A stretch of DNA of 64,000 bases from Actinomycetota bacterium (GTDB lineage: Bacteria > Actinomycetota > Acidimicrobiia > Acidimicrobiales > JAJPHD01). The translations under genes were made by a program, and so were the position numbers. The notes under the pieces were generated by a model, which was not told the origin of the DNA, made no database searches, and worked only from the letters and a program-made list of their open reading frames with translations. The stretch covers positions 198,227 to 262,226 of the forward strand of contig JAJPHD010000001.1 of assembly GCA_021325455.1 (NCBI GenBank). Reading direction: 5' to 3'. Each line of letters begins with the position of its first letter. Within the stretch, counting starts at the first letter, position 1. Shown piece after piece: positions 1 through 10,768 of the stretch.

Positions 1-2
1 AC

Positions 3-935
3 CCCAACAAGCTGGCCTCGCACGACTCCTCCGAGGTGCACCGAGCCTGGTCCACGTACCTGAAGGACCCCAGCCAGCCCCTCGTCCCCGCCGCCTACCG
101 GGTGCGCTACCCCCCCGGCTCCACCTTCAAGGTCATCACCTCGTCAGCGGTCTACGACCACAAGCCGGCCCTGGCCCACAAGAGCATCCGCCCTGCTTCC
201 CAGATCCAACTGCCCGATACCACCAACACCTTCCACAACTACGACAACGAGGTCTGCGGCGGCACCCTGCCCGCGCTGCTCAAGGTGTCCTGCGACACCG
301 GGTTCGCCAAGATCGGCCTGGCCCTCGGAGCGAGCAACCTGGCCGCCGAGGCCGACGCCTTCGGCTTCAACAAGACGCCCCCGCTCGACGTGTCCCCGCC
401 CCCCGTGCCCTCCAACTTCCCGGCCCCCTCCAGCTTCGCCAACAACCTCCCCGGCCTGGCCTTCTCGGCCATCGGCCAGGAGAACGTGGCCGCCACCCCG
501 CTCGAGATGGCCCTGGTGGCCGGCACCATCGCCGACCACGGCACGATGATGGCCCCCCACGTGATGAGCCAGATCCGCGACAACCAGGGCAACCTGGTGA
601 AGCAGTGGACCCCCCATCCCTGGCTGCGGCCCACCTCGGCTGCCACGGCCCGCAAGGTGAAGAGGCTCATGGTGGGGGTGGTGAACGGGGGGACGGCCAC
701 CGACATCGCCCTGCCCGGGGTCCAGTTGGCGGCCAAGACCGGGACCTCCCAGCTGGGCCCGGGCAACAACGACACCGACGACTGGATGATCGCCTTCGGG
801 CCCGCCGGCCCGGGCCAGACGCCCAAGGTGGCGGTGGCGGTGGTCGTCCCGCACCAGGCACCCAGCGCCACTGGCGCCTCCGTGGCCGGGCCCATCGTCA
901 AGGCCGTCATCTCTGCCGCTCTGGGGACGCCGTGA
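3..935 (+). CDS. pbpA: Penicillin-binding protein, transpeptidase domain (3' part)
   Basis: This is the C-terminal transpeptidase domain of a class B penicillin-binding protein that cross-links peptidoglycan stems outside the membrane. The frame is open from the left edge, so the N-terminus lies outside the window. The three active-site motifs are all present: SxxK as STFK (about 120-131), SxN as SCD (about 285) and KTGTS (735-749). The gene stops 67 bases before a PASTA kinase, matching the actinobacterial pbpA-pknB arrangement; rodA and pknA would be expected further upstream. The gene name rests on this context, since FtsI paralogues share the motifs. Confidence 0.9.
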   Translation, partial: PNKLASHDSSEVHRAWSTYLKDPSQPLVPAAYRVRYPPGSTFKVITSSAVYDHKPALAHKSIRPASQIQLPDTTNTFHNYDNEVCGGTLPALLKVSCDTGFAKIGLALGASNLAAEADAFGFNKTPPLDVSPPPVPSNFPAPSSFANNLPGLAFSAIGQENVAATPLEMALVAGTIADHGTMMAPHVMSQIRDNQGNLVKQWTPHPWLRPTSAATARKVKRLMVGVVNGGTATDIALPGVQLAAKTGTSQLGPGNNDTDDWMIAFGPAGPGQTPKVAVAVVVPHQAPSATGASVAGPIVKAVISAALGTP

Positions 936-1002
936 GAGCGCCCCTCCTGAACCGTCCCTATCCGCCGTCGCCCCCCCGGGCCCGCCCTAGGCTCTGATTG
1001 TC

Positions 1003-2973
1003 ATGGCCACCGAGTCGCCGGTCTACAACGGCCGCTACGAGCTGGTCCGGCAAGTGGCCAGGGGCGGGATGGCCGAGGTCTACCTGGCCCGTGACCTCCT
1101 GCTCGACCGTCCCGTGGCTCTCAAGGTCCTCTTCCCCGAGCTGTCGGTGGACCGCTCGTTCGTGGCCCGGTTCCGGCGGGAGGCTCAGGCCGCAGCCAAC
1201 CTGAGCCACCCCAACATCGTCCCCATCTTCGACTGGGGCGAGGCCGACCGCACCTACTTCATCGTGATGGAGTACGTGGACGGCCATCCCCTGTCATCCA
1301 TCCTCAAGGCGGAGGGCCCCCTGCCCGCCGACCGGGCTGCCGCCATCGGGGCCGAGGTGGCCGCCGCCCTGGCCTACGCTCACCGCCACGGTGTCATCCA
1401 CCGTGACGTCAAGCCCGGCAACGTCCTCATAAGCAACGACGGGACGGTCAAGGTGGCCGACTTCGGCATCGCCAGGGCCGCCGGGACCGACGAGACCCTG
1501 ACCCAGACCGGAGCCGTTATGGGGACGGCCACCTACTTCTCGCCCGAGCAGGCCCAGGGCAAGCCCGTGGATGCCCGCAGCGACGTGTACGCCCTCGGGG
1601 TCGTGCTGTACGAGTGCGTGACCGGCTCCCCCCCCTTCTCGGGTGACAACCCGGTGGCCATCGCCTACAAGCACGTGAGCGAGGAGCCCGTACCGCCGCG
1701 GGAGCTGAACCCCAGCCTGCCCCCCGACTTCGAGCGGATCATCCTCCACGCCATGGCCAAGTCGCCGGCCGCCCGCTACCAGGGGGCCGACGACCTGCGA
1801 GCAGACCTGCTGGCGTTCCAGCAGGGCCGGTCGGTGGCCGCTCCGCCCCCGACCCTGGTGGCCGCCGGCGCCATACCGACCGCGGTCCAGGCCGCGGTGG
1901 GAGCGCCCACGGCCCGCATCCCCACCGCCGTGGGGGCTCCCACCTACGCCGAGCCGTACTACCCCGAGGAGGAGGAAGAGGAGCGCCCCGCCCGTACCGG
2001 CCTCTACGTCTTCCTGCTGGCAGTGCTCCTGGCAGCCACCGGGGTCGTGGTCTACCTCATCCTGTCCAGCCTGGGCGTCCTGTCGGTCACCACCAAGGTG
2101 ACCGTCCCCAACGTCACCAACATGTCCCTGTCGCGCGCCGAGTCGGTGCTCAAGCACGACCATCTGCTCGCCAACGTCCACCGCTCGCCCCACGGGGGGA
2201 CGCCGAACACCGTCTACCACCAGTCACCAGGGGCCGGGGCCCACCTGACCCGGGGCAGCGCCGTGGACCTCGACGTCACCACCGGCCCCCACGACTACGC
2301 CATCCCCAACGAGGTGGGCAAGTCCTACTCGGCGGCTGCCTCGGCCCTGCAGGCGGCGGGCTTCAAGGTGAGGCACTCCGTCCAGCACAATGCCAAGGCG
2401 TCCGGCACCGTCATCGGCCAGAACCCCACCGGTAGCGCCCCCCACGGCAGCACCGTCCACCTCCTGGTCTCGAGTGGCCCGGCGCCGGTCACCGTCCCCT
2501 CGGTGAGCGGCGACAGCCCCAGCCAGGCGGGCAACATCCTGGGCCAGCACGGGCTCAACGTGGGCAGCACCAGCTATGCCCAGTCCTCGACCATCAGCCA
2601 GGGTCTGGTGATCAACACCCAGCCTCCCGCCGGCCAGCAGGTGAGCCCCGGCACCACCGTGGGCCTCATCGTCTCGGAGGGCCCCCCCACGGCCGTCGTC
2701 CCACCCGTGGTGGGCGACACCGCCAGCCAGGCCCAGGCAACCCTCAAGAACGCCGGCTTCGGGGTGAGCACCACCTACCGGACCGTGCACAAGAAGCGGG
2801 AGGACGGGATCGTCCTCTCCCAAAGCCCGAGCGCCAACCAATCGGTCACCCCGGGCACCACGGTCACCCTCACGGTGGGCCGATACACCGCCCCCACTAC
2901 CACCACCAGCTCGACCACCTCGACCACCTCCGCCTCGACCACCACGACCACCACCAAGCACCACCACCACTGA
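1003..2973 (+). CDS. pknB: Serine/threonine protein kinase with PASTA domains
   Basis: Membrane Ser/Thr kinase that senses muropeptides or lipid II and phosphorylates cell-wall and division proteins. The kinase domain spans about residues 10-270, with the glycine loop, VALK lysine (about 41), HRDVKPGN catalytic loop and DFG. A proline-rich juxtamembrane stretch with an acidic run follows, then one membrane helix (about 327-350) and four PASTA repeats (about 360-625). The C-terminus is Thr/Ser-rich and ends in KHHHH, which is not part of the PASTA fold. It sits directly after pbpA and converges on pabA with only 15 bases between stops. All catalytic residues look intact. Confidence 0.96.
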   Translation: MATESPVYNGRYELVRQVARGGMAEVYLARDLLLDRPVALKVLFPELSVDRSFVARFRREAQAAANLSHPNIVPIFDWGEADRTYFIVMEYVDGHPLSSILKAEGPLPADRAAAIGAEVAAALAYAHRHGVIHRDVKPGNVLISNDGTVKVADFGIARAAGTDETLTQTGAVMGTATYFSPEQAQGKPVDARSDVYALGVVLYECVTGSPPFSGDNPVAIAYKHVSEEPVPPRELNPSLPPDFERIILHAMAKSPAARYQGADDLRADLLAFQQGRSVAAPPPTLVAAGAIPTAVQAAVGAPTARIPTAVGAPTYAEPYYPEEEEEERPARTGLYVFLLAVLLAATGVVVYLILSSLGVLSVTTKVTVPNVTNMSLSRAESVLKHDHLLANVHRSPHGGTPNTVYHQSPGAGAHLTRGSAVDLDVTTGPHDYAIPNEVGKSYSAAASALQAAGFKVRHSVQHNAKASGTVIGQNPTGSAPHGSTVHLLVSSGPAPVTVPSVSGDSPSQAGNILGQHGLNVGSTSYAQSSTISQGLVINTQPPAGQQVSPGTTVGLIVSEGPPTAVVPPVVGDTASQAQATLKNAGFGVSTTYRTVHKKREDGIVLSQSPSANQSVTPGTTVTLTVGRYTAPTTTTSSTTSTTSASTTTTTTKHHHH

Positions 2974-2988
2974 GGGCAGGGGGCCGGT

Positions 2989-3582
2989 TCAGCCGACGGC
3001 CAGCGGCGCCGAGGAGAGGAAGGAGCGGAGGATCCGCCGGCCGACGGAGGTGAGGACCGACTCGGGATGGAACTGGACGCCCTCGACCGGGTGCTGGCGG
3101 TGGCGCAGTCCCATCACCAGTCCGTCGGCGGTCCAGGCCGTCACCTCCAGATCGGGCGGGACCGAGCTCTCCTCCACCACGAGGGAGTGGTACCGGGTGG
3201 CCTCGAACGGGCTCTCCAGGCCCGCCAGCACCCCCTGGCCTCGATGGTGGATGGGGGAGGTCTTCCCGTGGACGATCTGGGGTGACCTCACCACCCTGGC
3301 CCCGTAGGCCTGGCCCACGCACTGGTGCCCCAGGCACACGCCGAGGACGGGCACCCGGGGGCCCAGCTCGGCAACGATGGCCATGCTGATGCCTGCGTCC
3401 TCGGGCCGCCCCGGGCCCGGCGAGACCACGATGGCATCGGGCCGGAGGGCGGCAGCGCCGGCCACGGAGATGGCGTCGTTGCGGTGGACCATCACCTCTG
3501 CCCCCATCTCCCCCAGGTCCTGCACCAGGTTCCAGGTGAACGAGTCGTAGTTGTCGACGACGAGGACCCGGGGGGCGGCCAC
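2989..3582 (-). CDS. pabA: Anthranilate/aminodeoxychorismate synthase glutaminase subunit
   Basis: Class I glutamine amidotransferase that supplies ammonia to a chorismate-using partner, for folate (pabB) or tryptophan (trpE). It starts with DNYDSF, typical of TrpG/PabA. The nucleophile is Cys in GVCLGHQ (about residue 81) and the His/Glu pair is in QFHPES near the C-terminus. Its 197 residues match the usual length. No synthase subunit is nearby, so it may serve both pathways. Its place between pknB and crgA matches the gene called trpG or pabA in other actinobacteria. The start codon is GTG. Confidence 0.92.
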   Translation of the reverse strand: MAAPRVLVVDNYDSFTWNLVQDLGEMGAEVMVHRNDAISVAGAAALRPDAIVVSPGPGRPEDAGISMAIVAELGPRVPVLGVCLGHQCVGQAYGARVVRSPQIVHGKTSPIHHRGQGVLAGLESPFEATRYHSLVVEESSVPPDLEVTAWTADGLVMGLRHRQHPVEGVQFHPESVLTSVGRRILRSFLSSAPLAVG

Positions 3583-3617
3583 CCTGTCACGCTAGCCCCC
3601 GGTATCGTGTCGGGGAC

Positions 3618-3869
3618 ATGGCCAGGCGGAGGACCAAGGCCAAGCCGGCCCCGGTGCAGAGCGGCCGCTACACCCCGCCCATCCCCCGCCGGCGCCGCTC
3701 GAGCCCGGCGTGGATGGGCGTCCTGCTCCTGGTCCTCCTGGTCCTCGGTGTGCTGGCCATCATCCTCAACTACCTGAAGGTGCTGCCCGGAGGAGCCACG
3801 GACTGGTACCTGCTGCTAGGGCTGGTCCTGATCTGCGCCGGCTTCGGCGTGGCCACTCAATACCGATGA
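3618..3869 (+). CDS. crgA: Cell division protein CrgA
   Basis: Small two-helix membrane protein of the actinobacterial divisome; in mycobacteria CrgA contacts FtsZ, FtsI and Wag31. A basic N-terminus (about 1-30) is followed by membrane segments at about 31-52 and 62-80 and a very short tail. The 83-residue length is typical. It is divergent from pabA, with only 35 bases between their starts, and converges on the thiolase gene. Confidence 0.9.
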   Translation: MARRRTKAKPAPVQSGRYTPPIPRRRRSSPAWMGVLLLVLLVLGVLAIILNYLKVLPGGATDWYLLLGLVLICAGFGVATQYR

Positions 3870-3891
3870 TGTAACCACAGGTCTGTAGTTC

Positions 3892-3918
3892 TCCCCAGAC
3901 ATGTCCACAGGCTGGGGA
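3892..3918. terminator. Inverted repeat between convergent crgA and thiolase genes
   Basis: A perfect 7-bp stem (TCCCCAG / CTGGGGA) encloses a 13-base loop containing TGTCCACAG, which resembles a DnaA box. There is no T-run on either strand. The convergent position suggests a bidirectional terminator, but a protein-binding site is equally possible. Confidence 0.35.
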
Positions 3919-3981
3919 CAACGGTGACTGGAAGGTGGGGGCGGGCCGGACGAGCTACCTTTCGCCCTCTCCGATAGCCCC

Positions 3982-5160
3982 TCAGCCCAAGCGCTCGATC
4001 ACCGTGGCGTTCGCCATGCCCCCGCCTTCGCACATGGTCTGGAGGCCCCAGCGCCCCCCGGCCCGCTCCAGCTCGTTCACCAGGGTGGCCAGCAGCTTGG
4101 CCCCGGTGCAGCCGAGCGGGTGCCCGAGGGCAATGGCCCCCCCATTGGGGTTCACCCGGGACATGTCCGGGTGGTGCTCCTTCTGCCATGCCAGCACCAC
4201 GGAGGCAAAGGCCTCGTTGATCTCGATGGCGTCCATGTCGTCCAGGCCCAGCTTGGCCTTCTCCAGCACCCTGGAGGTGGCCGGGATGGGCCCCGTGAGC
4301 ATGGTCACGGGGTCCACGCCCGCCAGGGCGAAGGCGTGGAAGCGGGCCCTCGGGGTGAGGTCCAGGCTGGCCGCCTTCTCCTCGCTCATGATCAGGACGG
4401 CGGCCGCCCCGTCGGTGATCTGGGACGAGTTGCCTGCGGTCACCTTGCCGTCGGGCTTGAAGGCCGGCTTCAGGCCGGCCAGGGTCTCCACCGAGGTCCC
4501 CGGGCGCAGGCCCTCGTCGGCGGAGAGCACCTCGTCGGTCTCGTTGCCGTTGTCGTCCTTCACCCTGACCGGGATGATCTCTGGGTCGAAGCGGTGCTCC
4601 TCGGTGGCCTGCACGGCCCGGCGCTGGCTCTCGGCCCCATAGGTGTCCAGCTCCTCCCGGCTGAGCCCCCACCGGTCGGCGATCATCTCCGCCGAGATGC
4701 CCTGGGGAACCAGCCCGCCGGCAGGCGCATAGCGGGCCATCATCCTGGGGCCAAAGGGCATCCCCACCCCCTGGCCGAGCGATGAGCCCATGGGAACCCT
4801 GGTCATGCACTCCACCCCTGCGGCGATGACGACCTCGTAGGCGCCTGCCATCACCCCTTGAGCGGCAAAATGGGCCGACTGCTGCGACGACCCGCACTGG
4901 CGGTCAACGGTGGTGCCCGGCACCGACTCGGGCCATCCCGCAGCCAGCACGGCGTTGCGCCCGATGTTCAGCGCCTGCTCCCCCACCTGCATGACACAGC
5001 CCATGATCACATCGTCGACCTGGGCGGGGTCGAGGTCGTTGCGCCGGGCCAGGGCCGCAAGCACCTCGGCGGCCAGGTCGGCAGGATGCCAGCCCCGGAG
5101 CTTGCCGTTGCGCTTGCCCCCGGCGGTCCGAACAGCGTCCACGATCACGGCGGTGGTCAT
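3982..5160 (-). CDS. Acetyl-CoA C-acyltransferase (thiolase)
   Basis: Thiolase that cleaves 3-ketoacyl-CoA in beta-oxidation or condenses acetyl-CoA. Thiolase I fold of 392 residues, with the acyl-carrying Cys in DRQCGSSQQ (about residue 90), NEAFA, and the C-terminal GHPLGCTGA and CEGGG motifs holding the second catalytic His and Cys. It starts at ATG after a GGGAG-like ribosome site. No acyl-CoA dehydrogenase or hydratase lies beside it, so chain length and direction are open. Actinobacterial FadA-like 'steroid/lipid-transfer' thiolases are the nearest match by eye. Confidence 0.93.
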   Translation of the reverse strand: MTTAVIVDAVRTAGGKRNGKLRGWHPADLAAEVLAALARRNDLDPAQVDDVIMGCVMQVGEQALNIGRNAVLAAGWPESVPGTTVDRQCGSSQQSAHFAAQGVMAGAYEVVIAAGVECMTRVPMGSSLGQGVGMPFGPRMMARYAPAGGLVPQGISAEMIADRWGLSREELDTYGAESQRRAVQATEEHRFDPEIIPVRVKDDNGNETDEVLSADEGLRPGTSVETLAGLKPAFKPDGKVTAGNSSQITDGAAAVLIMSEEKAASLDLTPRARFHAFALAGVDPVTMLTGPIPATSRVLEKAKLGLDDMDAIEINEAFASVVLAWQKEHHPDMSRVNPNGGAIALGHPLGCTGAKLLATLVNELERAGGRWGLQTMCEGGGMANATVIERLG

Positions 5161-6171
5161 CGGCTCTCCCTTCCCCGAGTCGGCTCCCAGGGGAAACTAG
5201 ACCGCACCGTCGAGGATCCCCGCCGGACACCAAACGCTCTCTTGCTGTCATAGCATCTCGCTATCTTCGATGGCATGACAGGAGCCAGCCCGGCCCAGCA
5301 GGTAGGGATGCTGGTCCCGGGGCGCCGGGCCGGCCGGCCAGGTCCCATCGGCCCCGCAGGGGTGCCCACCACCCGGCGGTTCCCACTCACACGAACCTCT
5401 TGGCTTCGGCTCCTGTGAGGCCCGGCCGTGGCCGGTCCCTCCGCCCTGGATGCCACGGCCTGGGCCCGGCTGGCCTCCTGGTGCCGCTGGGTACCGCCCC
5501 CCGGTCCGGGCGTGTGCCGCCTGTGCCGGGGCTGCCCGGGGCCCGGCTGGGCCCTCTGCTGGAGCTGCGCCCGGGTGGTGGAGCAGGTGAGCAGGCCCTG
5601 CCTCAGGGTGGTCCCCATCACCCTCTACGAGGTGGGCAGCTCGGTCCACGGGGTGCTGCGGGGCTACAAGGACAGTGCCTCGGCCCTCGCCCGGCGGCGC
5701 CACCAGGCCACCTTGGCTGCCCTCCTCGGCCGCTTCCTCTCCGAGCACCGGCCCTGCCTGACGGGAGGCACCTCCGGCTGGGACCTGGTCACCACCGTGC
5801 CGTCCACCAGGGGGCGCGGCGGTTTGCACCCCCTGGCCCAGACCATCCAGGCCGTCCCCGCCCTGGCCCGCCGGCACCAGGAGCTGCTGACCTGGAGCGG
5901 GGGGCACCTCGGCCACATCCAGGCCAGCGACGGGGCCTTTGGTGTCGTCCGCCCGGTGGGAGGGGCGAGGGTCCTGGTCCTGGACGACACCTGGACCTCC
6001 GGGAGCCGGGCCCAGAGCGCCGCCTCCGCCTCGCCCTCGCCGGCGCCCGAGTGGTCGCCGTGGTGGTGGCGGGCCGGGTGATCGACCCGTCCTCCGGGGA
6101 GCACGCTGGGCGCTGGTGGGCAAGGGTGCGTTCCCGGCCCTTCTCCTTCGAGGTCTGCGCCCTGGAGGCTG

Positions 6172-7941
<1,770 letters not shown>

Positions 7942-8017
7942 TCCACGCTACCCGGGTGGCACCGCCCGACCGGGCCGCCCCACCAGGGCAGGACCGGTCC
8001 GCCCTTCGCCGGCAGCC

Positions 8018-8740
8018 TCAGCTCACCAGGCGGGCCACCTTCCCGACCCGGCCCACCGCCGACTCGGGGGAGATGTGGCTGGCCACCTTGGCCAGGCTGG
8101 CACCGGCGGCGGCGCCCCCCTTGGCCCCCTTGGCCGCCCTCTTGGCCGTCTTGCCGACCCACTTGGCCTCCTCGCGGACCTGGCCGGCGATACCGGACCC
8201 CTCGGCCCGGCGGGCCCGCTTGGCCGCCTCCTTGGCCTCGGCCCGGGCTTCCTCCAGGGCGGCCCGCTCGGCCTCGAGCTGCTCCCGGGCTTCGGCCGCC
8301 TCGGCCTCCGCCCGGCGGCGGCGGCGCCTCGACCGGCGGGAGCTGAGCTCGTCCAGGATCAGGGCCGCAGCCATGCCGGCCAGCCAGGTGTCCTTGGCCA
8401 GGGCCGTCCCCTGGTCGTTGGGACGCAGGCTGTTCTCCTGGTGGGCCGACGGCGTGCGGACGTACAGCCCGACCAGGCTGCCCGAGAACCCGGCCAGGGC
8501 CAGGCCCGCCATCCACGACGGGATGAACGGTGCGAGGAGTGTGGCGCCCAGGGCCACCTCTCCTGCCCCCAGGGCCTGGCCAAAGGGCTCGGGGTCGACC
8601 CGCTTCAGCATCGGATAGGCAACCGTGGCCATCTCGTGCAGGTGCTTGGCCCTCTCGTGCTCCATGCCCAGCTTGGACAGGCCCGAGTTCAAGATGAACG
8701 CCCCCGCTGCCAAGCGCAAGGGGACATGAGACATACGCAC
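8018..8740 (-). CDS. DoxX-like membrane protein with basic coiled-coil tail
   Basis: Unnamed protein of 240 residues. The first half (about 1-130) has four hydrophobic segments and resembles DoxX-type membrane proteins. The second half starts with a run of arginines (about 135-145), then an Ala/Glu/Arg/Lys-rich helical stretch likely to form a coiled coil, then a basic C-terminus that could bind nucleic acid or acidic lipid. The GTG start has a strong AGGAGGT eight bases upstream. It is followed on the same strand by the kinase gene with no evident functional link. Function unknown. Confidence 0.75.
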   Translation of the reverse strand: MRMSHVPLRLAAGAFILNSGLSKLGMEHERAKHLHEMATVAYPMLKRVDPEPFGQALGAGEVALGATLLAPFIPSWMAGLALAGFSGSLVGLYVRTPSAHQENSLRPNDQGTALAKDTWLAGMAAALILDELSSRRSRRRRRRAEAEAAEAREQLEAERAALEEARAEAKEAAKRARRAEGSGIAGQVREEAKWVGKTAKRAAKGAKGGAAAGASLAKVASHISPESAVGRVGKVARLVS

Positions 8741-8782
8741 GGATACCGACCTCCTCGTGTTGGTGCCAGCTGACGACCAGAC

Positions 8783-9610
8783 TTACCCGGCCGGCCGTCC
8801 CCGGAACCCGGGCACCCCGGGCAGGGCCACCGGCCTGACCCCCAGGCGGCGGGCTGCCACCTCCACCCACCTCGGGTCGTGGTCGGAGAGGATGGCCTTG
8901 CCTCCCACCTCCCGGGCCGCTTGGCCGGTGGTGCCCGAGCCGCACATGGGGTCCACCACGATATCCCCCTCCCCGAGCACCATGCGAAGGAGGGTGGAGA
9001 AGACCTGGCAGGGCTTCTGGGAGGGGTGGCCCGTCCGCTCGGCCCGGCCCACGAACCCCACCAGGAGAGGGGCCTCCAGCACGCTCGGGGGCCCGGGGAG
9101 ATAGCGCAGCTTGCCGGCCCTCTTCTTCTCCAGCTGGGCCGGGGTGAGGAAGTGCTCGGGATAGAGCCGGGCCCCGGGCCTGGAAAGGTGCAGGCAGGTC
9201 ATCTGGGCCGAGCGCCATCCCCTTATGACCGAGGGGTTGTTTTTGTAGTACCAGGTCAGCCAGGACACCAGCTGAAGGGGGGCGGGGAGGCGCTCGAGCT
9301 GGCCGGCCACGATCTCGGGAAAGCCCCACAGGTAGACGTGGTCGGCGACGGCCCCCGCCCCTGCCAGCAGCCCGTCCAGGAACTCCCGGTAGTCGGGCCT
9401 GACCCCGCCCGCGCCCTTGTTGTACCAGGGGTCGAGCATGGCGCAGGTGGGCGCCAGACCCAGCTCGGCGACCAGGCCCAGGGTGCGAGAGGCTTCCAGG
9501 GGGCTCAGCACCACCACCCCGTCCCTCTCCATGGCCTCCTCCACCATCGCCCGGGCCGCCTGCAGCTCAGGGCGGCAGGCGGGCTGGCTGAGGATGCTCC
9601 GGCCGGCCAC
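8783..9610 (-). CDS. Orphan site-specific DNA methyltransferase (N6-A or N4-C)
   Basis: Amino-methyltransferase using S-adenosylmethionine. The catalytic motif IV is DPWY (about residue 60) and the SAM-binding motif I, DPMCGSGTT (about 229), comes after it, so the domain order is that of the beta class. TGHPSQKP precedes motif I, as in many DpnA- or MunI-like enzymes. The 275-residue length leaves little room for a target-recognition domain. No restriction endonuclease or specificity subunit lies within several kilobases, so it is probably a solitary methylase acting in gene control or replication timing rather than defence. The start is GTG. Confidence 0.85.
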   Translation of the reverse strand: MAGRSILSQPACRPELQAARAMVEEAMERDGVVVLSPLEASRTLGLVAELGLAPTCAMLDPWYNKGAGGVRPDYREFLDGLLAGAGAVADHVYLWGFPEIVAGQLERLPAPLQLVSWLTWYYKNNPSVIRGWRSAQMTCLHLSRPGARLYPEHFLTPAQLEKKRAGKLRYLPGPPSVLEAPLLVGFVGRAERTGHPSQKPCQVFSTLLRMVLGEGDIVVDPMCGSGTTGQAAREVGGKAILSDHDPRWVEVAARRLGVRPVALPGVPGFRGRPAG

Positions 9611-9695
9611 GCCGCCAAGCTACCCACCAACCCCCCCGGGTTGGCGGAACCGGCGGCAGCGGCATAGAACCGGGGTGAAGACAGGAGGTAACGCC

Positions 9696-10439
9696 ATGTA
9701 CGACGGGATGATGGCAGAAAGCGTCCGCATCACCGGCCACGGCGGGGACGAGATCGAGGCCTATTTCGCCCGCCCCCTGGGCCCGGGCCCTTACGGAGGG
9801 GTGGTGGTGATCCACCACATGCCCGGTTACGACGCCGCCACCAAGGAGATCACCCGGACCTTCGCCACCCACGGCTACACGGCCATCTGCCCCAACCTCT
9901 ACTGGCGGGAGGCCCCCGGGGCCAGCCCCGACGACGCCGCCGCGGTGGTGCGGGCGGCAGGGGGGGTCCCCGACGAGCGGCTGGTCGGCGACGTGGACGG
10001 GGCGGCCCGCTATCTGCGCTCGCTCACCTACAGCAACGGCAAGGTCGGGGTCATCGGGTACTGCTCGGGAGGCAGGCAGGCCTTCCTGGCCGCCTGCAGC
10101 CTGCCCCTCGATGCCGCCGTCGACTGCTACGGGGCCTTCATCGTGGGCAGCCCCCCGGAGGGGATGCCCCTCAAGGTGGGGCCGATCGTGGGCATGACCG
10201 AGCACCTCTCCTGCCCCCTGCTCGGGCTGTTCGGCGCCGAGGACAGCTTCCCCTCCCCCGAGGAGACCTCGCAGCTGGAGGAGGAGCTGGCCCGTCACGC
10301 CAAGACCTATGAGTTCCACACCTACGAGGGGGCGGGGCACGCCTTCTTCGCCGTCGACCGTCCGAGCTACCGGCCCGAGGCCGCCACGGACGGCTGGGAG
10401 CGGATCTGGGCCTGGTTCGGGCGCTACCTGGCCGCCTAG
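9696..10439 (+). CDS. Dienelactone hydrolase family protein
   Basis: Alpha/beta-hydrolase of 247 residues, probably cytoplasmic, acting on a lactone or ester. The nucleophile is Cys in GYCSGGR (about residue 117); the acid is the Asp of GAEDS and the base the His of GAGHAFF near the C-terminus. Cys rather than Ser is the mark of true dienelactone hydrolases. The ATG chosen has AGGAGGT seven bases upstream; the open frame reaches further back without a ribosome site. It is followed after 11 bases by a small DUF gene and is probably co-transcribed with it. The physiological substrate is not evident, since no chlorocatechol genes are present. Confidence 0.92.
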   Translation: MYDGMMAESVRITGHGGDEIEAYFARPLGPGPYGGVVVIHHMPGYDAATKEITRTFATHGYTAICPNLYWREAPGASPDDAAAVVRAAGGVPDERLVGDVDGAARYLRSLTYSNGKVGVIGYCSGGRQAFLAACSLPLDAAVDCYGAFIVGSPPEGMPLKVGPIVGMTEHLSCPLLGLFGAEDSFPSPEETSQLEEELARHAKTYEFHTYEGAGHAFFAVDRPSYRPEAATDGWERIWAWFGRYLAA

Positions 10440-10450
10440 GAGGAGACCCC

Positions 10451-10717
10451 ATGTGCACCTACCGAACCGACAAGGTGGAGGTGACCGGCAGCGGGAAGGG
10501 GCCGGGGGGATGGTTCCGGCTCAAGGAGGCTGTCGTCTACTTCGACCATCCCCAGCACTCCCCCGCCGACCACACCCTCAACATCGACTTTGCGAACCGG
10601 GACCTCGGCCCCGACAGCAGGGTGGCGGTGGAGCTGTCCCCGGAGTCGGCCCTGGCGCTGGCCCGGGCCATCCAGGCCAGCCTGGACGCCGCGCCACCCG
10701 GCCTGATCCCCCGCTGA
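10451..10717 (+). CDS. Small conserved protein (DUF6295-like)
   Basis: An 88-residue protein opening with MCTYRT and containing the conserved-looking stretches GPGGWF, VYFDHP and HTLNIDFAN. From memory this matches an actinobacterial domain of unknown function (DUF6295) that often sits next to dienelactone hydrolases. No membrane segment or signal peptide is seen. AGGAGAC lies a few bases upstream of the ATG. The function is unknown; pairing with the upstream hydrolase suggests a shared substrate or regulator. Confidence 0.8.
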   Translation: MCTYRTDKVEVTGSGKGPGGWFRLKEAVVYFDHPQHSPADHTLNIDFANRDLGPDSRVAVELSPESALALARAIQASLDAAPPGLIPR

Positions 10718-10768
10718 GGCGCCAGCCGGTCGTCGGGCGCCGCCCGGCGCCGGCGGGGCCACCTTCCC

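Noticed and set aside
2881..2973. Thr-rich 3' end of pknB as a separate repeat element
   Set aside because: It is simply the low-complexity coding tail of the kinase.
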